Shown: in pieces, positions 26,517 to 36,808 of the stretch
How positions within the stretch are numbered: the first letter of the stretch is position 1
Layout: every line of letters starts with the position of its first letter
Assembly: GCF_023611505.1 (NCBI RefSeq)
Contig: NZ_CP097843.1
Span: forward strand, 1,364,001-1,428,000
Direction: 5' to 3'
Source of the DNA: Streptococcus oralis
Lineage (GTDB): Bacteria > Bacillota > Bacilli > Lactobacillales > Streptococcaceae
DNA length: 64,000 nucleotides
Notes under the pieces: model-generated
What the model was told of the DNA's origin: nothing
Seen by the model: the letters and a program-made list of their open reading frames with translations, nothing else
Database searches by the model: none
Position numbers and translations under genes: made by a program

Positions 26517-28316
26517 GTGAAAAAGATACTACTGACTAGTGCTTTAATCCTTTCAATCGCAGGATTGGCACCCGCATCCGTCTCAGGAGAAGAAAACACA
26601 ACTCAATCCACATCTGCTGTCAAGGAATCAATTGCCAAAGAAGAAAAGAAAGAGTCGAGTGTTGAGGAAAACTCTAAATCAGAGGTGCTTCCGAAAGTAG
26701 ATGTGCAAGAAGACAAGCCCCCAAAAGAAGGGTGGTACCAAGAAAATCACCACTGGCGTTTTTACCAAGATGATAAACCTGCTTTGAACTGGAAACAAAT
26801 CCAAGGCAAATGGTACTACTTCGATCAAGATGGTAATCGTCTTCATTCTACTATCTACAAAGGCTATGCCTTTGACCAAGATGGGGTTATGGTAGAAAAT
26901 AGCTGGACCAATTTGGACAACCAATGGTATTATGCTGATTCCTCTGGACGATTAGCTCAGAATACCTGGAAAAAAATTAACGGCTCCTGGTACTATTTTG
27001 ACCAAACTGGAAGCATGCTCAGCAACACCTCCGTTGACGGCTATCTGCTCACAAATAGTGGGGCTATGGCAGAAAAGGGTTGGATTAAATTAGACCAAAA
27101 TTGGTATTATGTCACACCATCTAGCAGAATCTCGCAAGACAAGTGGGAGAAAATCAACGGTTCTTGGTATTATTTTGATAAAAACGGCGTGATGCTCAGC
27201 CAGACAACCATTGGTGCCTACCTGCTAGGCGATAGCGGAGCCATGGCAGAAAACTCTTGGGTGAGAATCAATGAAAATTGGTATTACGCTAATGCATATG
27301 GGAAATATAGCCAAGACAAATGGGAGAAAATAAATGGTTCTTGGTATGCTTTTGAACAAAATGGAGTCATGCTTTCCAATAAATGGAAAGAAAGCTACTA
27401 CCTCAAAACCAGCGGGGCCATGGCGGAGAAAGAGTGGATCTTCGATAAATCCTACAATAGCTGGTTCTATCTAAAAGCGGATGGCCGTTATGCAAATCAG
27501 GAGTGGATTGGGGCATACTACCTCAAGTCTGGCGGTTATATGGCCAAGAATGAGTGGATTTACGACGACTATTACAAGGCTCGTTACTATCTGGACGATA
27601 GTGGACATTATGTATCAGGAACTTACAAGATAGACGGCAAGGAACACTTGTTCCAAAAATACGGCCAATGGATTTCTGAAGTTTCAACTGAAGGTGGATT
27701 TACAAAAGGTCAATACAACAATACCATCTTCCTAGATCCTGGACATGGTGGTCAAGATTCTGGTGCCTTTTACTACAATGTCGCTGAGAAAGATCTCAAC
27801 ATGCAGATTTACCATAAACTTCGTGCTAAGTTAGAAGAACTGGGCTACAAGGTCCTCACCTCTCGTGATAGCGATATTGACGTTGACTTTGTTACCGAAC
27901 GTTCTCGTATGGTTAATAAGACCAACTCTGACATCTTTATCAGTATTCACTTCAATGCAACTGGTAGCGCATACTCAAAAGCGAGCGGTATTCAAACCTA
28001 CTCCTATAGAGATGAACCTGATTATCCAAGTAAGATTAATCAATACTGGCACAATCACCCTGATCGTATGAGTGAAAGCAAACGCCTCGCCGCTGCCATC
28101 CACTCCTCTCTCCTTGCAGAAACAGGAGCTAAGGATGCTGGTCTGTTGGAGAGCAGCTATGCTGTACTACGCGAAACAGCCAAACCAGCCGTTCTCCTAG
28201 AGCTTGGTTATATGGATAATTTCTCCGAAAACCAACAAATCAGAGATAGCCACTACCAAGATAAACTGGTCGCAGGTATTGTGAAAGGGATCCAAAAATA
28301 TTACGCTGGTCAGTAA
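26517..28316 (+). CDS. Choline-binding N-acetylmuramoyl-L-alanine amidase (Amidase_3)
   Basis: 599 residues with a GTG start at 26517 (AGGAAA upstream). Signal peptide at about 1-24 (...AGLAPASVSGEE), an acidic low-complexity linker to about 68, then a long run of choline-binding/cell-wall repeats (WYYFDQDG, GWIKLDQNWYYV and similar) to about 390. At the C-terminus is an Amidase_3 domain with zinc ligands His410, Glu424 and His478 and catalytic Glu562. The domain order is opposite to LytA. It should bind teichoic-acid choline and cut the stem peptide. I do not recognise it as a named pneumococcal Cbp. Confidence 0.93.
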   Translation: MKKILLTSALILSIAGLAPASVSGEENTTQSTSAVKESIAKEEKKESSVEENSKSEVLPKVDVQEDKPPKEGWYQENHHWRFYQDDKPALNWKQIQGKWYYFDQDGNRLHSTIYKGYAFDQDGVMVENSWTNLDNQWYYADSSGRLAQNTWKKINGSWYYFDQTGSMLSNTSVDGYLLTNSGAMAEKGWIKLDQNWYYVTPSSRISQDKWEKINGSWYYFDKNGVMLSQTTIGAYLLGDSGAMAENSWVRINENWYYANAYGKYSQDKWEKINGSWYAFEQNGVMLSNKWKESYYLKTSGAMAEKEWIFDKSYNSWFYLKADGRYANQEWIGAYYLKSGGYMAKNEWIYDDYYKARYYLDDSGHYVSGTYKIDGKEHLFQKYGQWISEVSTEGGFTKGQYNNTIFLDPGHGGQDSGAFYYNVAEKDLNMQIYHKLRAKLEELGYKVLTSRDSDIDVDFVTERSRMVNKTNSDIFISIHFNATGSAYSKASGIQTYSYRDEPDYPSKINQYWHNHPDRMSESKRLAAAIHSSLLAETGAKDAGLLESSYAVLRETAKPAVLLELGYMDNFSENQQIRDSHYQDKLVAGIVKGIQKYYAGQ

Positions 28317-28345
28317 AAAAGTCTCGAGAAATCTCGAGACTTTTT
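28315..28345. terminator. Bidirectional terminator after the amidase
   Basis: AAAAAAGTCTCGAGAAATCTCGAGACTTTTT: perfect hairpin between the convergent amidase and LiaI/LiaF-like genes. Confidence 0.9.
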
Positions 28346-28661
28346 ATTTGCCTTCTTTTTTATCTTTATCAGGAAAGAGGTAACCAAGTCCTACACAAGC
28401 TAGCACACCGGCACCAATCACCAAACCACTTGAAATTGGCAATAGATCAAAAATAGCATTCGCAATGATAAAGGCGATAATCAAGCACATCAAGCTAGCC
28501 TTGTAGTCTTTTTTCAAAAAGTTTTCTAGCGTGAAATAGAGGAACAATCCTACCGGAATGAGTGACCAGAGGTTTACATCCAAACTTGGCCAGCCAACAG
28601 ATCCGAAATACAATACTAGCGCTGCTGCTACTAAAAATACAAGTCCCAATAATTTTTTCAT
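28344..28661 (-). CDS. LiaI/LiaF-like membrane protein
   Basis: 105 residues from ATG 28661 (GGAGA ahead of it); the longer frame to 28718 has no ribosome site. Four short hydrophobic helices (about 3-20, 29-45, 55-70, 77-95) with a lysine-rich tail resemble the transmembrane part of LiaF/PspC-type envelope stress proteins, but the soluble DUF2154 domain is absent. Function unknown. Confidence 0.7.
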   Translation of the reverse strand: MKKLLGLVFLVAAALVLYFGSVGWPSLDVNLWSLIPVGLFLYFTLENFLKKDYKASLMCLIIAFIIANAIFDLLPISSGLVIGAGVLACVGLGYLFPDKDKKEGK

Positions 28662-28821
28662 TTTTTTGTCTCCATTTTCTTTTTTTGGTTCTTGAGTTGT
28701 CTGATATTGACCCCTCACGCCCTTACATGAATCATTATAGCAGAGGAATTTTTCAAGAACAAGCCCTTTTGCCTATCTGGTCAATATCTCTGTCTAAGTG
28801 GTTGAATAGTCGTGATAAAAG

Positions 28822-28860
28822 AAAAAGAAGCCCTAATGGGCTTCTTGATTCTGCCGATTG
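28822..28860. repeat. Degenerate copy of tRNA-Thr 3' end and its terminator
   Basis: 39 nt matching 30051-30089, with the last 20 nt (CTTCTTGATTCTGCCGATTG) identical. It includes the terminator hairpin AAGAAGCCC/GGGCTTCTT and the tRNA 3' end. Candidate attachment-site copy bounding a 1.2-kb islet. Confidence 0.7.
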
Positions 28861-28886
28861 TAACAGTATTTTTGAACAAATACAAT

Positions 28887-29786
28887 CTAGTTTTTCTTTT
28901 CCTTTGACTCTAGAGAAGATTTGATTGCTTCACGATCTGCTTGTAGTTGAGCTAAGTTCTTTTCTTCTTCCTCAACTTTACTAGTATCTGGTTTCACACG
29001 ATAATAAACATCTTCTGGTTTCATTAACATCGCTCCATACTCTTGTCCAGAAAGTAGTCTTTCCTCAGCATGATTGCTTTTATCCGTAATCTTTCCATCA
29101 TCAGCAGGTTTCATAACAACTCCACTTGGCACAGCTACTACTACAAATCCTCCAGCAACAGAATCTTTTACCCATGCACTGATAGACGCTGTCTCAGGGT
29201 TACGACTATCTTGTCCTTTTGATACCTTTAATCCAACTACAGATTCGTACTTTTGATCATTTGTAAACCAAGTCGCACGTACTTCTCCAGAATCATTAAT
29301 AATGTATTCATTACCAGATTGACTACGCCAAGTACCTTCTAAACTAGACAAATCATTGTTCTTGATTGCTTCAATATCTAGTTTTGGAACGGTAGTTTCT
29401 TTCCTCAACTTGCTAACAAGTGCTTCTGATTCCGTAATTTTGGTATCTAAAGCAATCAGTTGATCCTTGAGTTTTTGAATTTCCTCTTGTTTATCCTTAT
29501 CAGTCTCATCTGTTTTTCCTTCGCTTGTAGACGATTGACTTGTTGACTCTGTAGTTGAAACGGCAGACGATGCTTGATTTGACTCTTTCTTTCCAATCAA
29601 AGAATGCGAGAAAACACTTACTAGGATTATAGCAACCAAAATACCGAGGACCATCCCAATATAGATTTTCATATTTCTAGTTCCTCTCGCAAACTTTTTA
29701 GTTGACTGCGCCTCTGCTAATTCTGATGCAGTTGGCTTGCGACCATTCGCCTCCTCAAATTGTTTTACCCATTCTTTCTTATTCAT
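28887..29786 (-). CDS. Membrane-anchored extracellular protein, DUF6287-like
   Basis: 299 residues. A charged cytoplasmic N-terminus (about 1-38) precedes one transmembrane helix (about 40-62) and a Ser/Thr-rich linker with a coiled-coil (QEEIQKLKDQLIALDTKI). Then a beta-rich domain begins SSLEGTWRSQSGNEYIIND, typical of streptococcal DUF6287 proteins, and a final coiled-coil. No catalytic motif. It is the only gene between the duplicated tRNA-Thr ends. Function unknown. Confidence 0.75.
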   Translation of the reverse strand: MNKKEWVKQFEEANGRKPTASELAEAQSTKKFARGTRNMKIYIGMVLGILVAIILVSVFSHSLIGKKESNQASSAVSTTESTSQSSTSEGKTDETDKDKQEEIQKLKDQLIALDTKITESEALVSKLRKETTVPKLDIEAIKNNDLSSLEGTWRSQSGNEYIINDSGEVRATWFTNDQKYESVVGLKVSKGQDSRNPETASISAWVKDSVAGGFVVVAVPSGVVMKPADDGKITDKSNHAEERLLSGQEYGAMLMKPEDVYYRVKPDTSKVEEEEKNLAQLQADREAIKSSLESKEKKN

Positions 29787-30050
29787 AATTTTCTCCTTTT
29801 TGATTTATATTCAGCCAAGCTTGCTAGACTTCATTCGTTATTATCCACGGATTTTTATAATTTTTAGAAAACCTATGCAAAAAATTCTAGAATAATTACC
29901 AGCCTCTAGTCCTCTGAAACGGAACGAAAACAAGTGCTTATTAAAATATATTATACCACAAAATATAAATTTTAGTTTTTATTTATAAGCAGGAGTCTCA
30001 GATGTTAAATAGGACCTACCTCAAACGTTCCACCTTTCCTATATTTACAA

Positions 30051-30089
30051 AAAAAGAAGCCCGTTTGGACTTCTTGATTCTGCCGATTG
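30051..30089. repeat. tRNA-Thr 3' end and terminator, intact copy
   Basis: Partner of the repeat at 28822-28860. The stretch 29787-30050 between them and the DUF6287-like gene shows only the gene's promoter (TGGTATAAT read on the minus strand, near 29950) and no other gene. Confidence 0.7.
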
Positions 30090-30153
30090 CAGGGATCGAA
30101 CCTGTGACCTACGCGTTACGAGTGCGTTGCTCTACCAACTGAGCTAAATCGGC
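30081..30153 (-). tRNA. tRNA-Thr (CGT)
   Basis: Minus strand: GCCGATTTAGCTCAGTTGG at the 5' end, anticodon loop CTCGTAA with anticodon CGT, T-arm GGTTCGATCC, and acceptor GCCGATT pairing with AATCGGC. 73 nt, CCA not encoded. Its own promoter lies just upstream. Confidence 0.96.
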
Positions 30154-30165
30154 GGCTACCCTTTT

Positions 30166-30193
30166 AGTATAGCACTCTGAAAATAGATGTCAA
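30166..30193 (-). promoter_or_regulatory. tRNA-Thr promoter
   Basis: Minus strand TTGACA (30188-30193), 16-bp spacer, TATACT (30166-30171). Confidence 0.8.
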
Positions 30194-30212
30194 GAAATTT
30201 TCATCACCATTA

Positions 30213-30241
30213 GAAAAGCCTGTCCTGAGACGAGGCTTTTA
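30213..30241 (-). terminator. prtA terminator (probable)
   Basis: AAAAGCCT ... AGGCTTTT hairpin after the prtA stop; on the minus strand it ends in a short T run. Confidence 0.65.
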
Positions 30242-30376
30242 CATATATCTCTTTAAAATCTCCCATTTTCATAGAAATCTAAATAATATATTTATAAATC
30301 AATACTTTCACAAAACTATGTCATCACCTCACTATCTAATCTCAGTACATAAACCATTTTTTCTATAGCTTTTGTC

Positions 30377-33300
30377 TTAATCTTTATTTTTCCTCTTCAA
30401 TCCAAGAAAAGCTCCCACTATAAACATTATTCCAGCAGTTAATAGTGTCTGGGCTCCGCTTGCTGTTCCGGTTTTTGGCAACTCATTAGGATTTTTAATA
30501 GTTAATTTACTATTGATATTGGTATTTTTATTAGTTAAGTTCCCTTGTTCATTTAGATAAACGTTCTTGTTAATTTCAAAGTTTTTATCATTTTCATCAG
30601 AAACAATACTGTTGACATCATTAGTTGAATTAGATTGTGTTTTTTCTTTCTTTTTCGATACATCAAAAGTAGGTTTATTTTCCTCCTCCTTTTTCTCCTC
30701 TATTTTCTTGAATACAGGTTTTATAAAGGTATCTTTTGATAGATTAATAACATAGCCGGCGTCTTTTTTCCCTTCGAAACCAGAAATTTCCCAACCATCA
30801 AATTGGTATCCTTTTTCTAATTCACCCTTATAGACAGGTAAAATAAAATCTTCTTCCGACACTATCGTTGAACTCATTTCTTTTCCATTTTGAATGGTCA
30901 CAGTTACCCTATGAGGTTTTAATTCACTTACCTCTCCCGTATCTTTGTTTAAAATAAATTCTTTTACTGTTGTATTTCTTGCAAAATCTTTTACAACAAT
31001 CTTAATGTTTAGTGTCTTATCTGTTATTTGTTTAATATCATCAAATGATCTATATTCTTTTCCATTTACATAAATATGTTGTTCTTGAATCTCACCATCG
31101 AATCCATTATTTCTTTTATCATTGATGTTAAAGACTACAGATTTTCCATTAGCATATTCGATACTAGTATTTCCCTTAGGATCAATGCTTACTTCAGGTT
31201 TTACATTATCATATAAAAATTGATAGTGTACTCCAACCGCTTTCGCATTCAAATCGCTATAGCCAGTTTGAAGATAAACATTTCCATCCATATCTGTTAC
31301 CTTATCTGGAAATCCGTTTGCTTTATAGTCTTTCATTCCCCAGTCCATGATGTCACCGTCTTTAACATTAAGCTTAATGTTAAAATCTCTAGTGTTATCA
31401 ATGTGTAAATCTCCATAGATTAAATAATTATCTACAACCGATTCATTAACTCTCAACTCCCAGTTAAAACCACCCTTATCAGAAATCTTACCTCTTAAAT
31501 AGAATTCTGGATTTCGTACATAAATTTTATTAGATTTAGATGGATTAAAGTAGTTCTTGTCCATTGAAAGATTTACTGGTTTTGCATCAATAAATAACGT
31601 AGAGCCATCTTCTTTTATAGCTTCTACATTGGACTTATCCTCTCCTGTGTACTCTTTACCATCCTTACCAAATAATACCAGTTTAGAAGAATCTGTCACA
31701 AGATTTCCATCTTTATCGATTGCTTCCCCTTTATCATTCATTTTAAATGTAAACACTTGATATCTTACAATGTTAAAGCCGTCCAAAGCCGACATTAATA
31801 CTGATTGAGTACTTCTTCCATCTTCAACATTTCTACTATCAGCATAAATTGTTGTTTCTGATAAGACTCTTAGATTAGGATTGGCCTTTTGGATTTTTGC
31901 TATATCTTCCTTGTTATAGACTCCATTCCCTTCTAACATATCCGTTTTTCCAGGATTATAGGTAGTCACTTTTAGTGCATAGCCTTTTCTTAGAATGATG
32001 TTATCCTTTAACAGATATTGTTGTTTTTCTGAATCAGCATAGATTTTACCAGATTCCATTTCAGTTAAATTGTTTGGCTTGTTTTTTGAAAGATCTCCTT
32101 CTCCTAATTCTATTACATTCCCATAACTTGATGCATACGGATATTCTGTTTTAGTTTCCTTATTTTTTTCAGGCATTCTAATTTTAGTTTCAGCTTTTAT
32201 CTGATCATCATCTTTAACAAAGAATCTCATATCTCCTGCAAAAGCTAATCCATCCACAATATCATTAGTATTAGCGTATAAATCAAATGTCATCGTTTTT
32301 GAGTGGGAATCATACTTGGTCGTTTTGATTTCTATAGATTTATAGTTATTGCCATAGTATACCTTGGCATTTTTAGAAACATTACTGATCTTTCCAAGAA
32401 TTTCAAAGTGTCCATCTTTAGACGGGCTTAAAACACCATAAATTTTTGATTTGATTTCATCAAGTTTTTCAGTTTCATATTGTAAGGCACTACCATCGTC
32501 ATAAGCAATGATATTTCCCTTATCATCGTATTTATAATCGTATTCCTCTATTCTCTTACCAGTTTCACTTGTAAAGTCATCAACTTCTCTAAATTTCTTT
32601 TTAATGAGTTTCTTTAAGTCTCTGCTTTCAAAATCTCTAATTGTTGAAATAGTTTTATGAATAGTCAAGCTAGATTTTTCTTCGGTAGCCTCTTCATTTT
32701 CTTGATGATGTTCTACTTCAGTTGTATCTTTTTTAAGACTATCCTCTTTTCTATTTTCTAAATTTTTAAATTTAGATTCGGAAATCTCGCCAAGCTTTTG
32801 GTATTTAGATGAATCCTGATCAGGATCTACTAGATAATAGGAAATCATCCCATTTTCATCAGCATGATCAGCAAATTTAATTCTATGAATCTTTGTGAAA
32901 TTGCTAGAACCGTCTAATGCAATGACCTCGATAATTTTTCCTCTTAAATCTCCTGCACCTTTAATTTCATAAATGGTATTTCCGTCTTTGTCAAGTTTTC
33001 TATTTCTTCCTTGACCCTCACCTGCATAAGTTACTTCAAGATTTTTCTCAACCTCTCCATCTTCATTAACAAGAGCGGCGCCAGCATACCAAACTTCGTT
33101 GGAAATCTCGTCAAATTTTTCAGGATGTTCTTTTTGATCTCTCGCAAATAGCGTTTCATTCTTGTATTGCTCTTTGACCTTGTGATAAGTATCCTTTGTA
33201 ATTAACTTAATTTTTTCAGGGTTTGAAAAATCAATTGAAACAATCTTTGGAGGTGTGTTATCAATTTTTACAGGAATATAAGAAACCTGCCATGGGTAAT

Positions 33301-36300
33301 CCTTGGTTAATCTATATTTAAATTTATAGAAATATTGGCCTTCCGCAATCGGTTCAAATTGTCCTCGTATCTTAGTAGCAGGATCTTTTTTGTCATTACT
33401 TTCTGGGGCATTTTCTTCTCTACCTCTAGGGTTATAAATGAGTCCATCCCATTTCAAGTCACCCCAAACTTTTAGTTTAGATGATTTAATGCCCTTTGCA
33501 TCATTTCTTTTAGAGTTTAAAATTCCTTTAATAAAGTGTTCTCTCGAAATGACTTTTAAGTCTCTTTGATTTTCTCCTTCTTTATTTGTATTTACTATTG
33601 AAATCACTCCTTCTTCTGCACTTCTTAATACAAGTGGAGAAGGCGTTAATCCTCTCTCAAGTTGAGCATCTTGAGGATTTCCATTTGAATCTAAAGGATA
33701 AATTTTAGCAATATTAGAACCACTTGATGACGGTGCGTTGATTCCTTCGTTATTGAAAGCAAATAATTCTGGATTTTGATCTAGGGATGTTATATTTTTA
33801 TCTTTTCTATTTTGTATAACTCCTGCTGGATTAAATTTATCTATACCATGTTCTCCACCAATCCCTTTATTTAAGGTACCTGGAATTTTTGGTTTACCAT
33901 CATCATCATAACCTTCCATCGCTTTTGATTTTGACCCTTCTTCCCAGGCCCATTTATCAAGGATTGGTTCGTGGTTCCAATTCCCTGCAAATCCCATTAG
34001 AGGCATCGATAAAGAAGGTTGGAAATTTATTTTCTTCCCGTTGGAGTTTAGAGCTTCCATTTCTTCCACTGACTCAAAATGAATAAATGATTCTACAAAT
34101 TTATTTTTATTTTTTGCTTCTCCAACATTTATAACCGCATTTAAATCAAAGCTGGAATTTGGGCCTATAGTGAAAGTGTCATGCTCAAATGTGATATTTG
34201 CTCCTTTGACTTTTTCTGGGTGAATTTCTGGAACAATTTGCTTCCCGTCCGGAGATTTTTCATCTTTATATGTTTCATCGAGTTTTAGTCTATCAGTTAG
34301 AGCATCTGTAGTTACAGTTGATGCAGAAACTTTAAATGTTAAAGGTCTGTTTGAGGTATTGTGAAGCTTAATTGTAAAGTATTTTTTATCACCTTTTATT
34401 TCTTTAAGAGAAATGGAACCATATGAATTTACCAAACCTTTAGAATCTGTATTTTTGAAAGTTGCTACAACTTCATTTCTCAAAGCGTTGGCAACATTAA
34501 TTAGTCCCGCTCCCTGCTGTCTAGGCGATGCAAAGTATTGACTCTTTTCTTTCCAAGAGGTTGCATCCATCATAGGTCTTGCAGTATTTTGTAGAGCTAT
34601 TTTTGTAAGACTTGTAAGGTCTATTTTGTCATCTCCCTTAAGATTTTTCAAGACAGGTCTTTCAAGCAATTCCTTTAATTTTGGTCGAATCAAAACAGTA
34701 GAAGCTGCTACAATTGGAGCTGCCATGCTAGTTCCTGACATATAACCATAAGTAGATTTACCATTAATAACATTTAGAGTGGATTTAATATTTTTACCAG
34801 GTGCTGAAACATCCGGTTTTAAAAGCAAGTCTGTTCTTGGCCCCCAAGATGTAGACCCTGCTGGAACTATAATATCTTCTTTATAAAGTTCTTTGTCTGT
34901 GTCAGGTGCAAATTTAAAGTCAATTTCTTTTTCATCACCTACATTCGGTTTATTAGAATTATAGCTTTCCATATCAATTGGATAGTATTGTTCTAAGTTA
35001 TCTTTAAAATCTTCCTTATTATTTCTTTTGACTTCAGTTTTTTTATCAGGGTTAATCATGTTCCATAATTTTACACCATCATCTCCTGAAATTGAAAATA
35101 CTTGACTTTTAGTCCCTTCATCCGCTTCATATCCCATAGCTGGAAGGTCTGTCCAATTATCTCTATTGTAGTAATTTACAGTATTTACAACCATAATGGC
35201 ACGTGCGCCTTTATCCGTAGCTCTTTTAAAAGCATCTTTTAAATCCTTGGTATAAATTCTATCCATTACTGCAATTTTGCCCTTAAGATCCAATCCTATC
35301 AAATCCTGATCTTGACCTTTGCCTATATATACAAATTTTAATTTATTTGGAGTTTTTGACCCATCCTCATTTGTCAGGATTTTATTTTTATCGAAAAAAG
35401 CCCCTATATTTCTGTATTTAAAACTTTGTCCTCCAATGTTAACCTTATCAAACTCAATGGTTTGATTTTTAGCAGAAGCAACGGCTATTGCATCTTCATG
35501 TGCGGCAGTTCGTGTTACATTTCCAGTATCTGTCATTTTCAGATTATTATTTGCTACTAAATCCCAAGAAGAACTTGAAGCAGAAGTCGCAAAGTTACCT
35601 GTAGCAACAACCATTGGGATTCCAGCTTTTCTTAATGCTCTAATAGCCTCCCAATATTTCTCGCCTACAAGACCTGTTCCCGTAAAGCCAGATGATACCG
35701 AAACAACATCAACATTGTGCTTAATCGAATCTTCAATAGCATGAAACATTGTTTCATCACCCGCAAACCCAGATCCTGCGTCAGAGTACATTTTATAAGA
35801 GAAAATTTGTGCATTAGGCGCAATTCCATCTATGCCATTAAAGTTCTTGATGTCTTTTTCAGTATCATTTCCAGCAAGAATCCCTGCAATATGCATCCCA
35901 TGTGGGTCAAAATAATCCCTTCCATCATCATATTTTTCTACAGTGATTTTACCACCATTATAATAATTGAACGCATGAGGGATTTTATCACTCAACCAAT
36001 AATTTTTATCAGTGCCTTTTAAGTCATCTTTTTTAAATTTCATTGAGTCTTTGGCATCATCATCGATTCTCATAGCCTTATGCCTATAATCTGTTCCAGT
36101 ATCGATATTTGAAATGACCATACCTCTACCATCAAAATTTTTCCCGAATGGAGCATTAATAGACTTTAGGTAATCAATAGCTTCCTCAACTCCAATTTCC
36201 TTTCTGGCATGATTCATCATTGGTTGGAGTTTTTGTGATCGTTCAACCGACGAAACACCTTCTATTTGTTTAATTTTGTCCAAATTATCTGGAGTTGTTT

Positions 36301-36808
36301 CAATGGCGGTGCCATTAAAAATCGTATTATAGGTATATAAAACTTTTGTATCCTTAAGATTGGATAGTTCCTTAATTACTTTTTCTCCAGATTCTTTATC
36401 TTTAAATTCAGCAATATAGACAAGTTTATCTTCTTTTTTCGGATTTTCTGTATCTTTATTTACAAATGAGTCTGCATCATCTCCTTTGGATTGATTGGAG
36501 TCTTCTTTGATACTTGCTCCTTCGTTACTAGTTTTTTTGTCTATCTCAGACTTTCTACTAACAACTTCTTTTTCCTCAACAACTGTTGTCTTCTTCTCCT
36601 CAGTATCCTTTGAAGTTTCTATAACATTATGAATATCTTCAGATTGTTCATTGTTTTCTGTTTCTTTATCTGCTACTACTTTTTCTTTATCAGAAATTCT
36701 TAAAGCATCTTCAGAACTAGGTGCATCTGCTAAAATTGCCTCATTGGGGGCATATGCTGCTAGAATAACTGCAGCAGTAGTTAATGACAATACCGTACTT
36801 TTTTTCAT
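30377..36808 (-). CDS. prtA: Cell-wall-anchored subtilisin-like serine protease PrtA
   Basis: 2143 residues. Signal peptide about 1-27, a Glu/Lys-rich stretch to about 120, and an inhibitor-like propeptide (about 128-200). The subtilase domain has Asp236 in NIDTG, His303 in DPHGMHIAG and Ser694 in SGTSMAAP, with a PA-type insert between His and Ser. Then long Fn3/Ig-like and repeat modules, and a C-terminal LPKTG (about 2110-2114) with hydrophobic helix and KRKNKD tail for sortase anchoring. PrtA cleaves host and bacterial proteins at the surface. Single gene with long intergenic regions both sides. PsaR (manganese) is a known regulator of prtA; a matching site is seen upstream. Confidence 0.96.
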   Translation of the reverse strand: MKKSTVLSLTTAAVILAAYAPNEAILADAPSSEDALRISDKEKVVADKETENNEQSEDIHNVIETSKDTEEKKTTVVEEKEVVSRKSEIDKKTSNEGASIKEDSNQSKGDDADSFVNKDTENPKKEDKLVYIAEFKDKESGEKVIKELSNLKDTKVLYTYNTIFNGTAIETTPDNLDKIKQIEGVSSVERSQKLQPMMNHARKEIGVEEAIDYLKSINAPFGKNFDGRGMVISNIDTGTDYRHKAMRIDDDAKDSMKFKKDDLKGTDKNYWLSDKIPHAFNYYNGGKITVEKYDDGRDYFDPHGMHIAGILAGNDTEKDIKNFNGIDGIAPNAQIFSYKMYSDAGSGFAGDETMFHAIEDSIKHNVDVVSVSSGFTGTGLVGEKYWEAIRALRKAGIPMVVATGNFATSASSSSWDLVANNNLKMTDTGNVTRTAAHEDAIAVASAKNQTIEFDKVNIGGQSFKYRNIGAFFDKNKILTNEDGSKTPNKLKFVYIGKGQDQDLIGLDLKGKIAVMDRIYTKDLKDAFKRATDKGARAIMVVNTVNYYNRDNWTDLPAMGYEADEGTKSQVFSISGDDGVKLWNMINPDKKTEVKRNNKEDFKDNLEQYYPIDMESYNSNKPNVGDEKEIDFKFAPDTDKELYKEDIIVPAGSTSWGPRTDLLLKPDVSAPGKNIKSTLNVINGKSTYGYMSGTSMAAPIVAASTVLIRPKLKELLERPVLKNLKGDDKIDLTSLTKIALQNTARPMMDATSWKEKSQYFASPRQQGAGLINVANALRNEVVATFKNTDSKGLVNSYGSISLKEIKGDKKYFTIKLHNTSNRPLTFKVSASTVTTDALTDRLKLDETYKDEKSPDGKQIVPEIHPEKVKGANITFEHDTFTIGPNSSFDLNAVINVGEAKNKNKFVESFIHFESVEEMEALNSNGKKINFQPSLSMPLMGFAGNWNHEPILDKWAWEEGSKSKAMEGYDDDGKPKIPGTLNKGIGGEHGIDKFNPAGVIQNRKDKNITSLDQNPELFAFNNEGINAPSSSGSNIAKIYPLDSNGNPQDAQLERGLTPSPLVLRSAEEGVISIVNTNKEGENQRDLKVISREHFIKGILNSKRNDAKGIKSSKLKVWGDLKWDGLIYNPRGREENAPESNDKKDPATKIRGQFEPIAEGQYFYKFKYRLTKDYPWQVSYIPVKIDNTPPKIVSIDFSNPEKIKLITKDTYHKVKEQYKNETLFARDQKEHPEKFDEISNEVWYAGAALVNEDGEVEKNLEVTYAGEGQGRNRKLDKDGNTIYEIKGAGDLRGKIIEVIALDGSSNFTKIHRIKFADHADENGMISYYLVDPDQDSSKYQKLGEISESKFKNLENRKEDSLKKDTTEVEHHQENEEATEEKSSLTIHKTISTIRDFESRDLKKLIKKKFREVDDFTSETGKRIEEYDYKYDDKGNIIAYDDGSALQYETEKLDEIKSKIYGVLSPSKDGHFEILGKISNVSKNAKVYYGNNYKSIEIKTTKYDSHSKTMTFDLYANTNDIVDGLAFAGDMRFFVKDDDQIKAETKIRMPEKNKETKTEYPYASSYGNVIELGEGDLSKNKPNNLTEMESGKIYADSEKQQYLLKDNIILRKGYALKVTTYNPGKTDMLEGNGVYNKEDIAKIQKANPNLRVLSETTIYADSRNVEDGRSTQSVLMSALDGFNIVRYQVFTFKMNDKGEAIDKDGNLVTDSSKLVLFGKDGKEYTGEDKSNVEAIKEDGSTLFIDAKPVNLSMDKNYFNPSKSNKIYVRNPEFYLRGKISDKGGFNWELRVNESVVDNYLIYGDLHIDNTRDFNIKLNVKDGDIMDWGMKDYKANGFPDKVTDMDGNVYLQTGYSDLNAKAVGVHYQFLYDNVKPEVSIDPKGNTSIEYANGKSVVFNINDKRNNGFDGEIQEQHIYVNGKEYRSFDDIKQITDKTLNIKIVVKDFARNTTVKEFILNKDTGEVSELKPHRVTVTIQNGKEMSSTIVSEEDFILPVYKGELEKGYQFDGWEISGFEGKKDAGYVINLSKDTFIKPVFKKIEEKKEEENKPTFDVSKKKEKTQSNSTNDVNSIVSDENDKNFEINKNVYLNEQGNLTNKNTNINSKLTIKNPNELPKTGTASGAQTLLTAGIMFIVGAFLGLKRKNKD

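Noticed and set aside
28861..30080. Integrase or toxin gene within the tRNA-Thr islet
   Set aside because: Only the DUF6287-like frame is long enough; no recombinase motif was found.
30567..36022. Plus-strand frames opposite prtA
   Set aside because: Short, low complexity, no start signals; shadows of the long minus-strand gene.
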